Assembly (NCBI GenBank): GCA_017654935.2
Contig: CM065700.1
Coordinates: 51,275,482 to 51,339,481, forward strand
Length of the DNA stretch: 64,000 nucleotides
From: Phymorhynchus buccinoides
Lineage: Eukaryota > Mollusca > Gastropoda > Neogastropoda > Raphitomidae
Reading direction: 5' to 3'
The position numbers and the translations under genes were made by a program. Below, piece after piece: positions 23,470 through 35,303 of this stretch; within the stretch, counting starts at the first letter, position 1, and each line of letters opens with the position of its first letter. The notes below the pieces were generated by a model, which saw only the letters and a program-made list of their open reading frames with translations, made no database searches and had not been told where the DNA came from.

Positions 23470-24415
23470 CATACTTTGGTTGTTCTTTGCTTTACCTTCA
23501 CCAGTAACGACTGGTTGTTCTTTGTTTTACCTCCACCAGTAACGACTGGTTGTTCTTTGTTTTACCTCCACCAGTAACGACTGGTTGTTCTTTGTTTTAC
23601 CTTCACCAGTAACAACTGGTTGTTCTTTGTTTTACCTTCACCAGTAACAACTGGTTGTTCTTTGTTTTACCTTCACCAGTAACAACTGGTTGTTCTTTGT
23701 TTTACCTTCACCAGTAACAACTGGTTGTTCTTTGTTTTACCTCCACCAGTAACGACTGGTTGTTCTTTGTTTTACCTCCACCAGTAACAACTGGTTGTTC
23801 TTTGTTTTACCTCCACCAGTAACGACTGGTTGTTCTTTGTTTTACTGTCACCAGTAACAACTGGTTGTTCTTTGTTTTACCTTCACCAGTAACAACTGGT
23901 TGTTCTTTGTTTTACTGTCACCAGTAACAACTGGTTGTTCTTTGTTTTACCTCCACCAGTAACAACTGGTTGTTCTTTGTTTTACTGTCACCAGTAACAA
24001 CTGGTTGTTCTTTGTTTTACCTCCACCAGTAACAACTGGTTGTTCTTTGTTTTACTGTCACCAGTAACGACTGGTTGTTCTTTGTTTTACCTCCACCAGT
24101 AACAACTGGTTGTTCTTTGTTTTACTGTCACCAGTAACGACTGGTTGTTCTTTGTTTTACCTTCACCAGTAACAACTGGTTGTTCTTTGTTTTACTGTCA
24201 CCAGTAACGACTGGTTGTTCTTTGTTTTACTGTCACCAGTAACGACTGGTTGTTCTTTGTTTTACCTCCACCAGTAACAACTGGTTGTTCTTTGTTTTAC
24301 CTTCACCAGTAACAACTGGTTGTTCTTTGTTTTACTGTCACCAGTAACGACTGGTTGTTCTTTGTTTTACCTTCACCAGTAACAACTGGTTGTTCTTTGT
24401 TTTGCCTTCACCATT
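23470..24415. repeat. 35-bp minisatellite, about 27 units, with hairpin core
   Basis: Unit CTGGTTGTTCTTTGTTTTAC followed by CTCCACCAGTAACGA or variants (CTTCACC, TGTCACC; AACAA or AACGA). Every unit includes ACCAGT-AACR-ACTGGT, a 6-bp inverted repeat with a 4-nt loop. Confidence 0.95.
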
Positions 24416-24478
24416 AAAAAACGACGAAACCAACACTGCTGGAATGATGTGGTCTCTTGTGTGCTAGCAGACTGTTCT

Positions 24479-24481
24479 GTG

Positions 24482-24558
<77 letters not shown>

Positions 24559-24698
24559 CCCCCCGTCTCATTCTCTTTTTCTCTCCGCCTGTCAATATCT
24601 CTATCTTTCTGCTTGTCTTTGTCCCTCTTTTTCTGTCTCTTCCTCTCCTTCTGTCTGTCTCTCTTTCTCTCCCTCTGTCTTTCTCTTTCTCTCCCTAC

Positions 24699-24780
<82 letters not shown>
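24479..24780. repeat. (CT)n tracts
   Basis: Two long pure (CT)n runs (24479-24556, 24702-24779) flank an impure CT-rich segment. Confidence 0.95.
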
Positions 24781-24782
<2 letters not shown>

Positions 24783-24919
24783 TATTCTTACTCTCTATTG
24801 TCAGATAACTGTCTGGTTGTTCATTTATATTGTATTTCGCTTTTTTACTCTGCCTCCTCTGCTCTTTCTGCTTTCTGGCTCGTTCTCCTTACCATCTCTC
24901 TCTCTTTCTGTCTCTCTCT

Positions 24920-25068
24920 CTCACATGCACGCGCGCGCATACACGCACGAGTGCACACACATACACGCACACGCATAGACACACCCACACATACACCCTC
25001 ACACAGACACACACACGCACGCACGCACGCACGCACACGCACACGCACGCACACGCACACACACACAG
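24920..25068. repeat. (CA)n/(CGCA)n microsatellite
   Basis: Impure CA tract with ACGCACGC blocks. Confidence 0.95.
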
Positions 25069-25614
25069 AGGACTGGACGAGCATCCCCCCTCTCCCTTTT
25101 GTCACAGTCTGCTGAACAGGACAATCTGACTGCAGACAAGAGAGAGAGAGGGAGAACTGGGAACGATTTTAATGTACATCCGCCATGGGCCACGATACAT
25201 TGTTAAGGGAGGAGGGGGAAGGGGTAGTATGTTAATACTATAATATATTAAACTTCATTCAAATATCCACATAAATTAAACCAATCAAATGGAATACAGT
25301 ACACAAAATCAAATAATGACATTAACTTCTAATATATATCATATCAAGGACATCATTAAGTTAGCTCATTTAATTCTGGTCTATGTATAAACAAAATTGT
25401 TAATATGCCTACTATGTATTTCAATTCAGAATTAGTATACATATTTACAAAAGCAAAGCCTTTTTTCGTCTGTTAATTGCGTGAAAACAAACCGAGATAC
25501 GTTGAATCTGTGACCGGTCAGGTCAGGTCAGGTGAGGTAGTTAGGACCTTTTTTTTGTGGCTGTAAAAATAAAGTGACTGGGAAGAGTTGCTGACTGTTT
25601 CAGGAATTTACTTC

Positions 25615-26345
25615 TCAAATCACTGTAGAAAGAACACTTGAACAAAAGTGCTCCTCGTCTTCTGTCTGGTCTCTGCAAAACGGGCACATCGTATTCCTAT
25701 CTGTGTTGTTATAGCGATGAAGATTGTTGTTAAGTGGGAGAGCGTTTAATCTTACCTGAGTAATAGCAACGCGGAAGCAATGGGTATCCATGTCAAGAAG
25801 ATATCTTTCCTTTTCAAATACAGTTTTTAAAGTTCTATAGCTATCATATCTATCACTATCTCTGATTGAACCTGTCCATTTTTGAATGTACATATCAATA
25901 AGTCTTTGTTTAAATTCAGCCAAGAACATTTTTGATACCACACAAAACCAAAACCTGTCAAACACAAAATTCCCCTTACCTTTGAAGCCCAGCATTGTTT
26001 ACCTGATTTATCTAATTCTAAAAGCATCAAATACGCTTTGTGTGGAAGCCTTTCAAAGTTCATTTGTAAAACTCTTAACCAATAACGAATACATGCAACA
26101 CATGAGTTGATATAAAGTGGATAACGGCCACATTCTCCGCAAACCATTCTGCAATATGTTTTATAACAAGGACAATAACCCCACCAGAATATCTTCCATG
26201 GTGGGAAAGTTTCTTTGCTTTTGCTGTGAATATTACATAATCACTAAACAATGAATTTTCGAAGCCAAACCCAATAAAAGTTTCAGTAAGACCAGTAAAG
26301 TCGTAACACAAGAGAAATGAAATGAAATCATTGTTATTTAACTTA
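25615..26345 (-). mobile_element. Internally deleted LINE: endonuclease start joined to C-terminus
   Basis: The minus strand first encodes the N-terminal part of an AP-endonuclease domain (YDFTGLTETFIGFGFE, then KLSHHGRYSGGVIVLV; about 26311-26160). Then, with no RT in between, comes the C-terminal domain of the same kind of element (ECGRYPLYINSCVACIRYWL, then FKQRLIDMYIQKW, and a cysteine/histidine cluster CPFCRDQTEDEEHF; about 26140-25640). The intact order is endonuclease, RT, C-terminal domain, so the whole RT appears deleted at about 26125-26150. Several frameshifts are present. A second copy of the C-terminal domain lies at 47586-48210. The exact clade was not determined. Confidence 0.75.
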
Positions 26346-26870
26346 TGAAGTAAACCATTAACATTGTAATTAAGAAATTAAATATTTTGTTATTCTTATT
26401 TACATTTTGTACACGAGAATTATCAACATTATCACGCACTGAATCTCTTTCAACACTTTTATTCTCTTGCACCTTAGAAGCCAAGAATTCACTGTGAAAT
26501 AATGTGGCCTGGCCGAATCCCTATTTGCTGTCTCCTGAGGAACTATCTTCCTTAGACATGGATTTGGGGGGTTGAGGATTTGCTTTGGCTTTTGAGTGAT
26601 TTCCTGAATCTGCCTTTTTGAAGGACTCAATAATGCCGCTCTGATTATTACCTCTTTCATAGCTTTTGCTTTTGCCCAGTTGTGAAAGAGATGCATTGCG
26701 TTTTGGGCGTGGACTGCGTATTGGAGCCACAGACTCCTGACTAGCAGCCGTTTCTTTGATTCCTTTGTCACGCGTACGCCCTCTGTTCTGTTTGTCTTTT
26801 GTGTCAGTTTGTTGGTCAACAGTCTCAATTTCACTAGAAACACCAGCGGCCAGTTAACAGAATGAGTCAG
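26346..26870 (-). pseudogene. Possible ORF1 tail of the same LINE
   Basis: The minus strand encodes a hydrophilic Ser/Lys-rich stretch (VAPIRSPRPKRNASLSQLG, then KSYERGNNQSGIIESFKK) ending in SGDSK and a stop at about 26521. It lies just upstream, in LINE orientation, of the endonuclease remnant. Its position and low complexity fit the end of an ORF1. No domain is recognised, and the family link is inference. Confidence 0.4.
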
Positions 26871-26874
26871 TGTC

Positions 26875-27161
26875 ATGTCAGTCCTCAGGGTGTCTGTCAA
26901 GGACCAGTCAATGCCATGTCAGTCCTCAGGGTGTCTGTCAAGGGCCAGTCAATGCCATGTCAGTCCTCAGGGTGTCTGTCAAGGACCAGTCAGTGCCATG
27001 TCAGTCCTCAGGGTGTCTGTCAAGGACCAGTCAGTGCCATGTCAGTCCTCAGGGTGTCTGTCAAGGACCAGTCAGTGCCATGTCAGTCCTCAGGGTGTCT
27101 GTCAAGGACCAGTCAGTGCCATGTCAGTCCTCAGGGCGTCTGTCAAGGACCAGTCAGTGCC
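26875..27161 (+). repeat. 41-bp minisatellite, 7 units
   Basis: ATGTCAGTCCTCAGGGTGTC starts units at 26875, 26916, 26957, 26998, 27039, 27080 and 27121. All three forward frames are open because 41 is not a multiple of 3. One frame reads SPQGVCQGPV, close to the RT motif VPQGSVLGPV that should lie just upstream of the adjacent LINE fragment. Confidence 0.95.
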
Positions 27162-27169
27162 ATGTCATC

Positions 27170-27245
<76 letters not shown>

Positions 27246-27262
27246 TGTGTGTCTGTGTGTCT
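27170..27262. repeat. (GT)n microsatellite
   Basis: A pure GT run followed by GTGTGTCT units. It leads directly into the LINE RT fragment. Confidence 0.97.
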
Positions 27263-27697
27263 GTGCTTGGTCATGTCTTGTTTACTTTGTATACGTCACC
27301 TCTTGCCAACATCATCGACCAACACAACATGAAACATCACTTCTATGCAGATGACTCACAACTCCAAAACAGTACAACCCCTGAAGATCTAGATTCCATT
27401 CTTTCAGAAAGTAACAACTGCTATATTGATATTCAAAATTGGATTGTTCAAAATAAACTTCAATTAAATGGTGAAAAAACGAAGCAATGCTTGTAGGGAC
27501 AAAAAACAAACTAGCCTCTGTTTCCATAGAGTCAATCCAACTGGGTAACAATATCATTCCCCTCTCAGACTCTGTCAAAAACTTAGGTGTCACTTTGGAC
27601 AATACTCTTTCCATGCAGAGTTTCCTGACTCAGACCTATCAGTCCTGCTACTATCAAATTCGTCGCATTGGCTATTTTCGTAAATACCTCTCAGATG
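27263..27697 (+). mobile_element. CR1/L2-like LINE RT fragment with YADD, interrupted by Gypsy LTR
   Basis: Encodes SVLGHVLFTLYTSPLANII, then HFYADDSQLQ with the catalytic YADD (about 27340), then LNGEKTK. After a frameshift near 27480 comes NLGVTLDNTL...QIRRIGYFRKYLSD. These are contiguous CR1/L2-type RT blocks. The frame stops exactly where the right-arm Gypsy LTR begins (27698), so the Gypsy element inserted into this LINE copy. The 5' side dissolves into the GT tract and 41-bp array. Confidence 0.88.
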
Positions 27698-28354
27698 TCT
27701 AGGGTTAACTGGCAATGGGTAGAGGGCTGGCCACACTCGTTCAATAAGACAGAGTCAGGGTGTACGGGAGTACAAGGTTTATTCTAAGACTGAAGACCAA
27801 AGCACGTAATGGTTATCATGGCGTACATGCGCATAGCTTACTCGAGAGTAGCGTCCCTTGGTTTCTCTTGGGCAGACTAAACCAATCGATGCCAAACTAC
27901 TAGATAATACCATACTTCCCCTCCAAGTTTTATAATTATTCAAGAGTTGACGGACATTGTCATAAAACGGTAATCCCTGGTCACCATTACTACATTAATC
28001 ACTGTCAAGGGTTTTTTGATTACGCTACATTGTTCATTACTGATTATTCGTTCGCTTGTTTATAAATCAAAGTCACTGGGTGTAATAACTGCAAATTGTT
28101 CGTGTTCATTATTGCTGCTCTGTTCGTTCTTACTGCTTGTGTACACACCAGGTAAAAATTATATAATTGTGACTGAGTCACTTAACTAATAAAATAATAC
28201 GAAACAAAATATAAGAGTTGGCCTTTCACATCTCGGCATGCAATCATGCACATATAAAATAATATTCATTCAAGTACTGTTTTGTAAGATCATAAACAAA
28301 TCACACAAGTGTTCCATGGACTGAAGGGGGAGAACTGCTTTCCACTACCTAACA
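27698..28354 (-). mobile_element. 3' LTR of right-arm Gypsy (about 657 bp)
   Basis: In element orientation it starts TGTTAGGTAG after the polypurine tract (28354) and ends CCCTAGA (27698). The last 73 bp match the 5' LTR remnants in both arms. It has an AATAAA signal (27779-27784 on the minus strand) shortly before the breakpoint of those remnants. It is the only complete LTR in the window. Confidence 0.85.
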
Positions 28355-28368
28355 CTCTTTCTTCGCCC
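28355..28368 (-). promoter_or_regulatory. Putative polypurine tract, right Gypsy
   Basis: Minus-strand GGGCGAAGAAAGAG immediately before the LTR start, identical to the left copy. Confidence 0.7.
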
Positions 28369-28483
28369 ATGCGAGTAAGCCCTAAGGGCCTTCTCTAACT
28401 CACAGGGCACACCTTGCCATACTGGTTCCCAAGCAGGTGAGCCATAGGGGCCTTACTCAGACCTGCTTGGGCTAGCACACATT

Positions 28484-29871
28484 CACAGATTCAGCTTCAC
28501 TGGCTTGGTGACTGGTCTGCCTGATTTTGTGTACACTCTGGGAGTGCTGGTGACTGCTGGCTCTGGGGCTGCAGGTGGTGGAGCAGGTGGCGCCTGCTGC
28601 TGGACTGGTTGCTGTGTGGGAGATGCTGGTGCACCACTCCCGGCGGCTGAGGTAGGCGTAGGGACGATGGATATGCGATTTCGTCGAATCGTCCCTTTCT
28701 GCGTCTGGATAATGTAAGACCGGGGGCTGTTTGATTCGGAGATGACTTCACCAGGTCGTGCCATGTCTCTGACCCAGACTGGATCGCCTGGCTAGAGTGG
28801 AGGAAGCTCCCTAGCGGCATGCCGTCTGTCGAAGTTCAGCCGCTGTTTCTCTTTGCTGGCCATCTCTTTCTCCTTGACAGCATCATGGTTGGGGGTTTGG
28901 GGTTTCAGGGAGTTGGAAAACAGGGACCTGGGTTCTGAGTTTTCTCCCCATGAGGAGTTCACTCGGGGAGAGGCCATTCTGGAGGGGTGTTGCCCGGTAC
29001 ATGAGGAGGGCGAGGTATGGGTCCTTGCTTTTCTTGAGCAGTTGCTTGAGGGTCTGCACTGCTCGTTCAGCTTCCCGTTGGATTGAGGGTATTTTGGGGA
29101 GCTCGTCACGTGTGTAAAGCCGTAGGACGCTGCGAAATCTGTGAAGTGCTGGCTGCTGAATTGGGACCCGTTGTCAGTCATCACCACGTCTGGGATGCCA
29201 TGGACTGCAAACACGCTCTTGATGTGGTGGATGGTCTCTGTACTGGTCAGTTTGGTCAGAAGTGTCGTCTCCACCCATCTTGAGTAATAGTCCACAATGG
29301 CCAAGTAGGTGGACCCATTCAAATCCAACAAGTCCATCCCGAGGCGAGCCCAAGGTCGTTCCGGGAATGAGGATGGGAGAAGTGGTTCCTTGTGTTCAGG
29401 GCGATGGATGGCACAGATGGAGCACTTGTTGACCATTTCTTCTACTTCTGAAGAAATGTACGGCCACCAGACCGACGATCGTGCCATGGCTCGGCACTTT
29501 GCGATGCCCAGGTGACCCTTGTGCAGCCTGTTGAGGACGTCCAGCCGCAGGCCTCTTGGTATCACCAGCCGTTCATCAAAGAGGAGGAGGTCGTCCACGA
29601 TGGTGAGATGCTGGCGGATGATCCAGTACTGCTTGAGGAGAGTGTTCTCAGGCATGTAGGCCGGCCATCCCTGGACGCAGTACTGCCTGACCTGGTGGGT
29701 GATGTCGTCTGCCTTTTGGGCCTCCCGTATTTCCTGCAGCTTGTGAGAAGTAGCTGGCAGGATGTTGATGGTCTGGTCGGCAAGAGCCGTGACGTCCTTC
29801 AGGAGGTTGACGTTAGCATCATCAGGACTCCCGACTGGTGCTCTTGACAGAGCATCAGCGGTGATCTGGTT
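28484..29871 (-). pseudogene. Gypsy integrase and tail, right copy
   Basis: Mirror of the left copy, with the same HHCC region, the same first two DDE acidic positions, the same frameshift after YPQSNG, the same later compensating shift and the same stop after ELPPL. Residue differences from the left copy include I for T-N near the start (IIRQHLT against TNRQHLT), R for Q (GLRLDV) and G for R (ARLGMDLL). It is separated from the upstream frame by the same TAA. Shared lesions mean the element died before the arms separated. Confidence 0.88.
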
Positions 29872-32604
29872 TTACCCTGGCACATGGAGGATCTTTGGGC
29901 CGTATCTCATGAGGCACAGTCTGAAGCACTGGATGCGGGGCGGCATCTTGTAGAGTTCTGTGGTACTGAGGAGGGGTACCAGCGGCTTGTGGTTCATTTT
30001 CACGGTGAACTCGAGCCCCAGTACGTACTCACTGAGACGCTCACAGGCCCAGGTCGCTGCTAGGACCTCCTTTTCAATGACCGCATAGGTTTCTTCGGCG
30101 TCACTGAGTGAGCGCGAGATGAAGCAGATTGGTCTCCTCGATCCATCGTCCTGTATCTGCAGCAGGACTGCTCCGATGCCGGCGCAGGAAGCATCTGCCG
30201 CGATGATGGGTGGACGCTGTGGATGGTAGTGTGCCAGTACTCGTGGCGACATCAGCTGTTTTTTTATGTCCTCGAAGGCTGTCTGCTGTGGCTGATCCCA
30301 CACCCAAGCCGTGTCCTTGCGCAGCAGGTGGCGTAGAGGGGCATTGATGTCAGCTAGGCCTGGGAGGAACTTCGCCATCTGATTCACCATGCCCATGAAG
30401 CGCTGGAGCTCGGTAACGTTCGTAGGAGCTGGGAATTTCTTGATGGCCTCCACTTTCTTGGGGTCGGCCTGGATGCCCTCTGCATTGATGATGTGACCCA
30501 AGAACTTGATGGAAGCTTTAGAGAATTCACACAGGCGCTGAAGCACTGCTCGGACGTGTTGGTCGTGAGTGGCCTGATCCGGCGCATGAATGAGGATATC
30601 GTCCATGTGGCAGATGGCTCCGTCAACGCCGGAAAATCTCGCTGGCGGAGCTGATGCCAAAGGGTAGCCTGTTGAAACAGTAGCGTCCAAAGAGTGTGAC
30701 GAAGGTGGTGAGAAGCCTAGACTCTGGAGAGAGTGGGATCTGCCAGAACCCACTCTTGGCGTCCAGCTTGGTGAAGACCTTGCTCCGACCCAGTTTGGCG
30801 AGGCTCTCGTCCACAGATGACATAGGGTGGACTTCCCTTTGCACCACCTTGTTGAGCTGGGTGAGGTCCACGCAGATGACATTGGGTGGATTTCCCTCTG
30901 CACCGCCTTGTTGAGCTGGGTGAGGTCCACGCAGATGACATAGGGTGGACTTCCCTCTGCACCGCCTTGTTGAGCTGGGTGAGGTCCACGCAGATGACAT
31001 AGGGTGGACTTCCCTCTGCACCGCCTTGTTGAGCTGGGTGAGGTCCACGCAGATGACATAGGGTGGACTTCCCTCTGCACCGCCTTGTTGAGCTGGGTGA
31101 GGTCCACGCAGATGACATAGGGTGGACTTCCTTCTGCATTGCCTTGTTGAGCTGGGTGAGGTCCACGCAGATGCGGACGGCACCACTGGGTTTGGGCACT
31201 ACCACGATCCCTGAGCACCAGCTCCTGCTTCACCATGTTCTCCAGTTCCGCCTTCACCTTGGGGATGAGAGGGTGTGCCACTTTTCTTGGGGTGTAGATG
31301 CACGAGGGGTGTGCGTCTGTTTTTGTGGATATCTTGTACGAGGTGTTTATTTTCCCTAGGCCACAAAAGAGTCCTGGGAATTCTTCCACGAAGCTGGGTG
31401 TGCTGGTCACAGCGTCAACACGTTTGACGATGCCCAGCTTGACACAGGCGTGCTTGCCAAGAAGAGAGCAAGGCTGATTGTCCAGGACATAGATGGTTTC
31501 ACGCGTAGACCTACCATGATAGGTCAGGTCTGCAGTGAAGGTTCCTCGTGGGGACAGGCTGGAGCCTCCTGGTCCTCGCAGGGTCTTCTTCGTGGGGTAC
31601 AGTAGCTGTTCCTGGAGCCATGGTTCGGCGCTGTTAACGATGGTGACTGAAGCCCCTGTGTCCAATTTGAACACCGCTGGGTTCCCGTCGACGGCCAGAG
31701 TTGCAGTCCAGTTGTCCTCCACGTCTTGCTCAATGGAGCCTAGAAAGTATGCATCCTCTTCGTCGTCGTCCACTTCGTTTACTGGCTTGCCATCAGTCCT
31801 TTTCTGCGTGGAGGAGCGGCAGACTGTAGCATAATGTCCCCTCTTTGTGCACGGTCTGCATGTTGCTGATCTGGCTGGGCAGCGTTCTCGTGAATGTGGT
31901 TCACGCCCACAGTAGCCACAGTTCTGGTGCATTGGGGTGTCCCGGTGGTTGCCTGCTGTCTGTTGCCTCGAGCGGTGACTCTGCTTAACGAAGTTTACAT
32001 TTGTGGACGTGGTGCTGGGACTCTGCCTGATGAGGGGCTGGCTTTCCTTTCTGGCTTCGGCTTGCCTACTCAACTGCATTGCTTCTTGCAGTGTGAGATT
32101 GGCCTTCGCCTGAAGCTGCTCTGACAGGTCGTCATCGGCCACTCCCACGACAATCCTGTCCCAGATGAGGTCTTCTTTTAGCTGGCCGTAGTTGCAGCTT
32201 TCCACAAGTCTGAAGAGATCCTGGATGAAAGAGTCTGCCAATTCAGACTTCTGGACTCTTCTATTGAACTTGGCCCGTTCGACGATCGCGTTCTTCCTGA
32301 CGCTAAAGAATTCGTTGATCTCTTTCTTCGTCTCTTCATACGTGGCCTTGCTTTCGTCTATGCTTGTCGTAGCAAGGATGTCATCTGCACAATCCCCCAT
32401 TGCATAAAGGAAAATGCTAACCTGTTCTTTCTTAGCCCTGTTGGAGATTCCCGACGCGATGTGGTATCGCTCGAAACGAGCGAGCCATTTTTTCCAATTG
32501 TTGGGCTCGCCATCGAAGGTTTTCGGAAGAGGCAGGTTGCCGGAGGCAGGCTGGCGACGAACGAGTGTTTCGTCTGCTTGCTGCAGTTGTTGGCCGTCTT
32601 CCAT
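29872..32604 (-). pseudogene. Ty3/Gypsy gag-protease-RT-RNase H, right copy
   Basis: A 910-codon frame from ATG at 32604, nearly identical to the left copy (N to S in AMQLSRQAEA is one of few changes outside the repeat). It has the same zinc knuckles, LDTGAS protease motif, out-of-frame central RT, MDD block and MNHKPL in RNase H. The main difference is the composition of the 59-bp units. It is a dead element. Confidence 0.9.
30814..31174 (-). repeat. 59-bp tandem expansion inside Gypsy RT, 6 units (right)
   Basis: Six 59-bp units, as in the left arm, but in element orientation the unit-type order is A B B B B' C instead of A A B A B' C. The first and last two units agree between arms; units 2 and 4 differ. 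Confidence 0.95.
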
Positions 32605-32636
32605 CGTGACGTGAGGTCGTTATGTCGCTGCCACCA

Positions 32637-32709
32637 TCTAGGGTTAACTGGCAATGGGTAGAGGGCTGGCCACACTCGTTCAATAAGACAGAGTCAGGAT
32701 GTACGGGAG
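32637..32709 (-). mobile_element. Truncated 5' LTR, right Gypsy
   Basis: Same 73-bp remnant and same breakpoint as in the left arm. The putative primer binding site follows at 32619-32636 on the minus strand. Confidence 0.85.
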
Positions 32710-33060
32710 GCGATTTTGTTTTTCGGACCCCATTTCTGCATCGCGCAGGCTCCGCAAGGGACGTCACTCCTATCGGCTAGCATGTCGAGTTTCGATTTGT
32801 GATTGATCATGTTCACACAACTTGTAAACATTGCTGGGTTTTGGTTGCTCATGGCCAATTTTTGTGTTAAAGATAAATGATATTGCTGTTTGAATCCTCG
32901 ATTTGCCTCCTGAGGGAAACAGCCAATATTTATCGAATGATCACGCCCATTTAATAATTTTAATAGTAGGCCTATCACTGAGACTAGGCCTATCAAGCAC
33001 TAAGCGCGAAGTAGCCTAGCAGACGAATTGTTGCAAATAATCACACTATTTAGCATTTTA
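32710..33060. other. Mirror of 14037-14394, no gene seen
   Basis: Unique sequence next to the LTR remnant, as in the left arm. A small ATG-ATC indel near 32805 distinguishes the arms. Confidence 0.5.
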
Positions 33061-33061
33061 G

Positions 33062-33229
33062 CAAGCGTTCGTGTGTGCGTGTCACTGTGTGTGTGAGTGC
33101 GTATGTGTGTGTGTGTGTGTGTGTGTGGATAATCGATTTTTTCCCTTCTAATTTATAATCAACACTGCAATTTAGTAGATCTACTATCATCATGATATTG
33201 ATAATCATATAATAAAAAGCCAAGTGTCC

Positions 33230-33315
<86 letters not shown>

Positions 33316-33320
33316 GTGTG
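33062..33320. repeat. (GT)n and pure (TC)n, right arm
   Basis: (GT)n at about 33062-33127 and uninterrupted (TC)n at 33229-33309. The left-arm GA tract carries a 14-bp interruption that is absent here. Confidence 0.95.
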
Positions 33321-33649
33321 TATGCAACCGTGTTATGATTACCTGTAGAAAATCTGCATTTGCGCTGGTTTGTGCATGTTAATGTGCGCCCACGCATGTT
33401 CTCGATGCAGACGTTTGTACTGATTGTATCTTCCTCCATGTCAATGTTTAGTGGCACGAATACCTTCGATTTAAAAGTGATGCATTAAACATAAGTTATT
33501 CCTGTCTGCATTACAATGTTGTACTACACACGGGGTATACTAATCCATGCCAGTCAGTTAGGCCCATGCGTGTTTGTAGTTTACTTAGTGCTTCTTTTCA
33601 TTGTCATGAGTTGAGACTATGATGAGTTGAGACTGTACACGTGTGTTGT

Positions 33650-34487
33650 TGTTTTTTGAACGACACATCATGGTTGTTGTTTGATATCATGGTTGTTGTT
33701 TGGCATCATGGTTCTTGTTGTTGTTGTTTTTTGACATCATGTTGTTGTCTGACATCATGGTTGTTGTTGTTGTTTGACATCATGGTTGTTCTTGTTGTTG
33801 TTTGACATCGTGGTTGCTGTTGTTTGACGTCATGGTTGTTGTTTGACATCATGGTTGTTGTTTGACATCATGGTCGTCGTTGTTGTTGTTGTTGTTGTTT
33901 GACGTTATGGTTGTTGTTTGACATCATGGTTGTTGTTGTTGTTTGACATCATGTTTTGTTGTTTGACATCATGGTCGTTGTTGTTGTTGTTGTTTGACGT
34001 TATGGTTGTTGTTTGACGTCATGGTTGTTCTTTGACATCATGGTCGTTGTTGTTGTTGTTGTTGTTTGACGTTATGGTTGTTGTTTGACATCACGGTTGT
34101 TGTTTGACATCGTTGTTGTTTTTGTTTGACATCATAGTTGTTGTTTGACATCATGGTTGTTGTTGTTGTTGTTGTTGTTGTTGCTGTTGTTTGACGTTAT
34201 GGCTGTTGTTTGACATCATGGTTGTTGTTTGACGTCATGGTTGTTGTTTGACATCATGGTTGTTGTTTGACGTCATGGTTGTTGTTTGACATCATGGTTG
34301 TTGTTTGACATCATGGTTCTTGTTTGACGTCATGGTTGTTGTTTGACATCATGGTTGTTGTTTGACATCATGGTTGTTGTTTGACGTCATGGTTGTTGTT
34401 TGACATCATGGTTGTTGTTTGACATCATGGTTGTTGTTTGACGTCATGGTTGTTGTTTGACATCATAGTTGTTGTTTGACATCATGG

Positions 34488-34552
<65 letters not shown>

Positions 34553-34868
34553 GACGTTATGGCTGTTGTTTGACATCATGGTTGTTGTTTGACATCATGG
34601 TTGTTGTTTGACGTCATGGTTGTTGTTTGACGTCATGGTTGTTGTTTGACGTCATGGCTGTTGTTTGACGTCATGGTTGTTGTTTGACGTTATGGCTGTT
34701 GTTTGACGTTATGGCTGTTGTTTGACGTCATGGTTGTTGTTTGACGTCATGGTTGTTGTTTGACATCATGGTTGTTGTTTGACGTCATGGTTGTTGTTTG
34801 ACGTCATGGCTGTTGCTTGACGTCATGGCTGTTGTTTGACGTCATGACTGTTGTTTGACATCATGGCT
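33650..34868 (-). repeat. 19-bp minisatellite with CRE octamers, right arm
   Basis: Mirror of 12219-13430, with TGACGTCA units concentrated toward 34868 and TGATGTCA types toward 33650. The longest trinucleotide run (about 34487-34548) has a TGTTG irregularity that the left arm lacks. Confidence 0.95.
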
Positions 34869-35154
34869 ATTGCTTCGTAGTGTGTAAGCTTACCACCGCA
34901 AAGAACTGTGACACCAACGGTGCAGGTGGTTTAAATAAATCTGTAATAATTTCCAAACAATACATATAATACAAAACAAAATAGGTCATCAAGAAGATAG
35001 CGCTGATAATGTGCTTTTAAACCATTTCATTCCATTTTAATGAAAGCCAACTGTACGGGTTTCCACGGTAGGCCAGCATCGTGTTGCGCCTCTCTAGGCT
35101 GAACTCGTAACGTCTTCTGTGTCCACGCTGCCTTACCAGGGTCAGTGAGGGCAC
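34869..35154. other. Mirror of 11933-12218, no gene seen
   Basis: Unique spacer identical in kind to the left arm. Confidence 0.6.
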
Positions 35155-35303
35155 AACTCCGCAATGACGGACTTTCCGTGAAGGTAGGCCTACAGCTCAG
35201 TACTAACATAGACCCCAACTCCACAATGACGGACTTTCCGTGAAGGTAGGCCTACAGCTCAGTACTAACATAGACCCCAATTCCACAATGACGGACTTTC
35301 CAT
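35155..35303 (-). repeat. 62-bp minisatellite, right arm, distal part
   Basis: Counterpart of 11782-11932. Confidence 0.9.
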
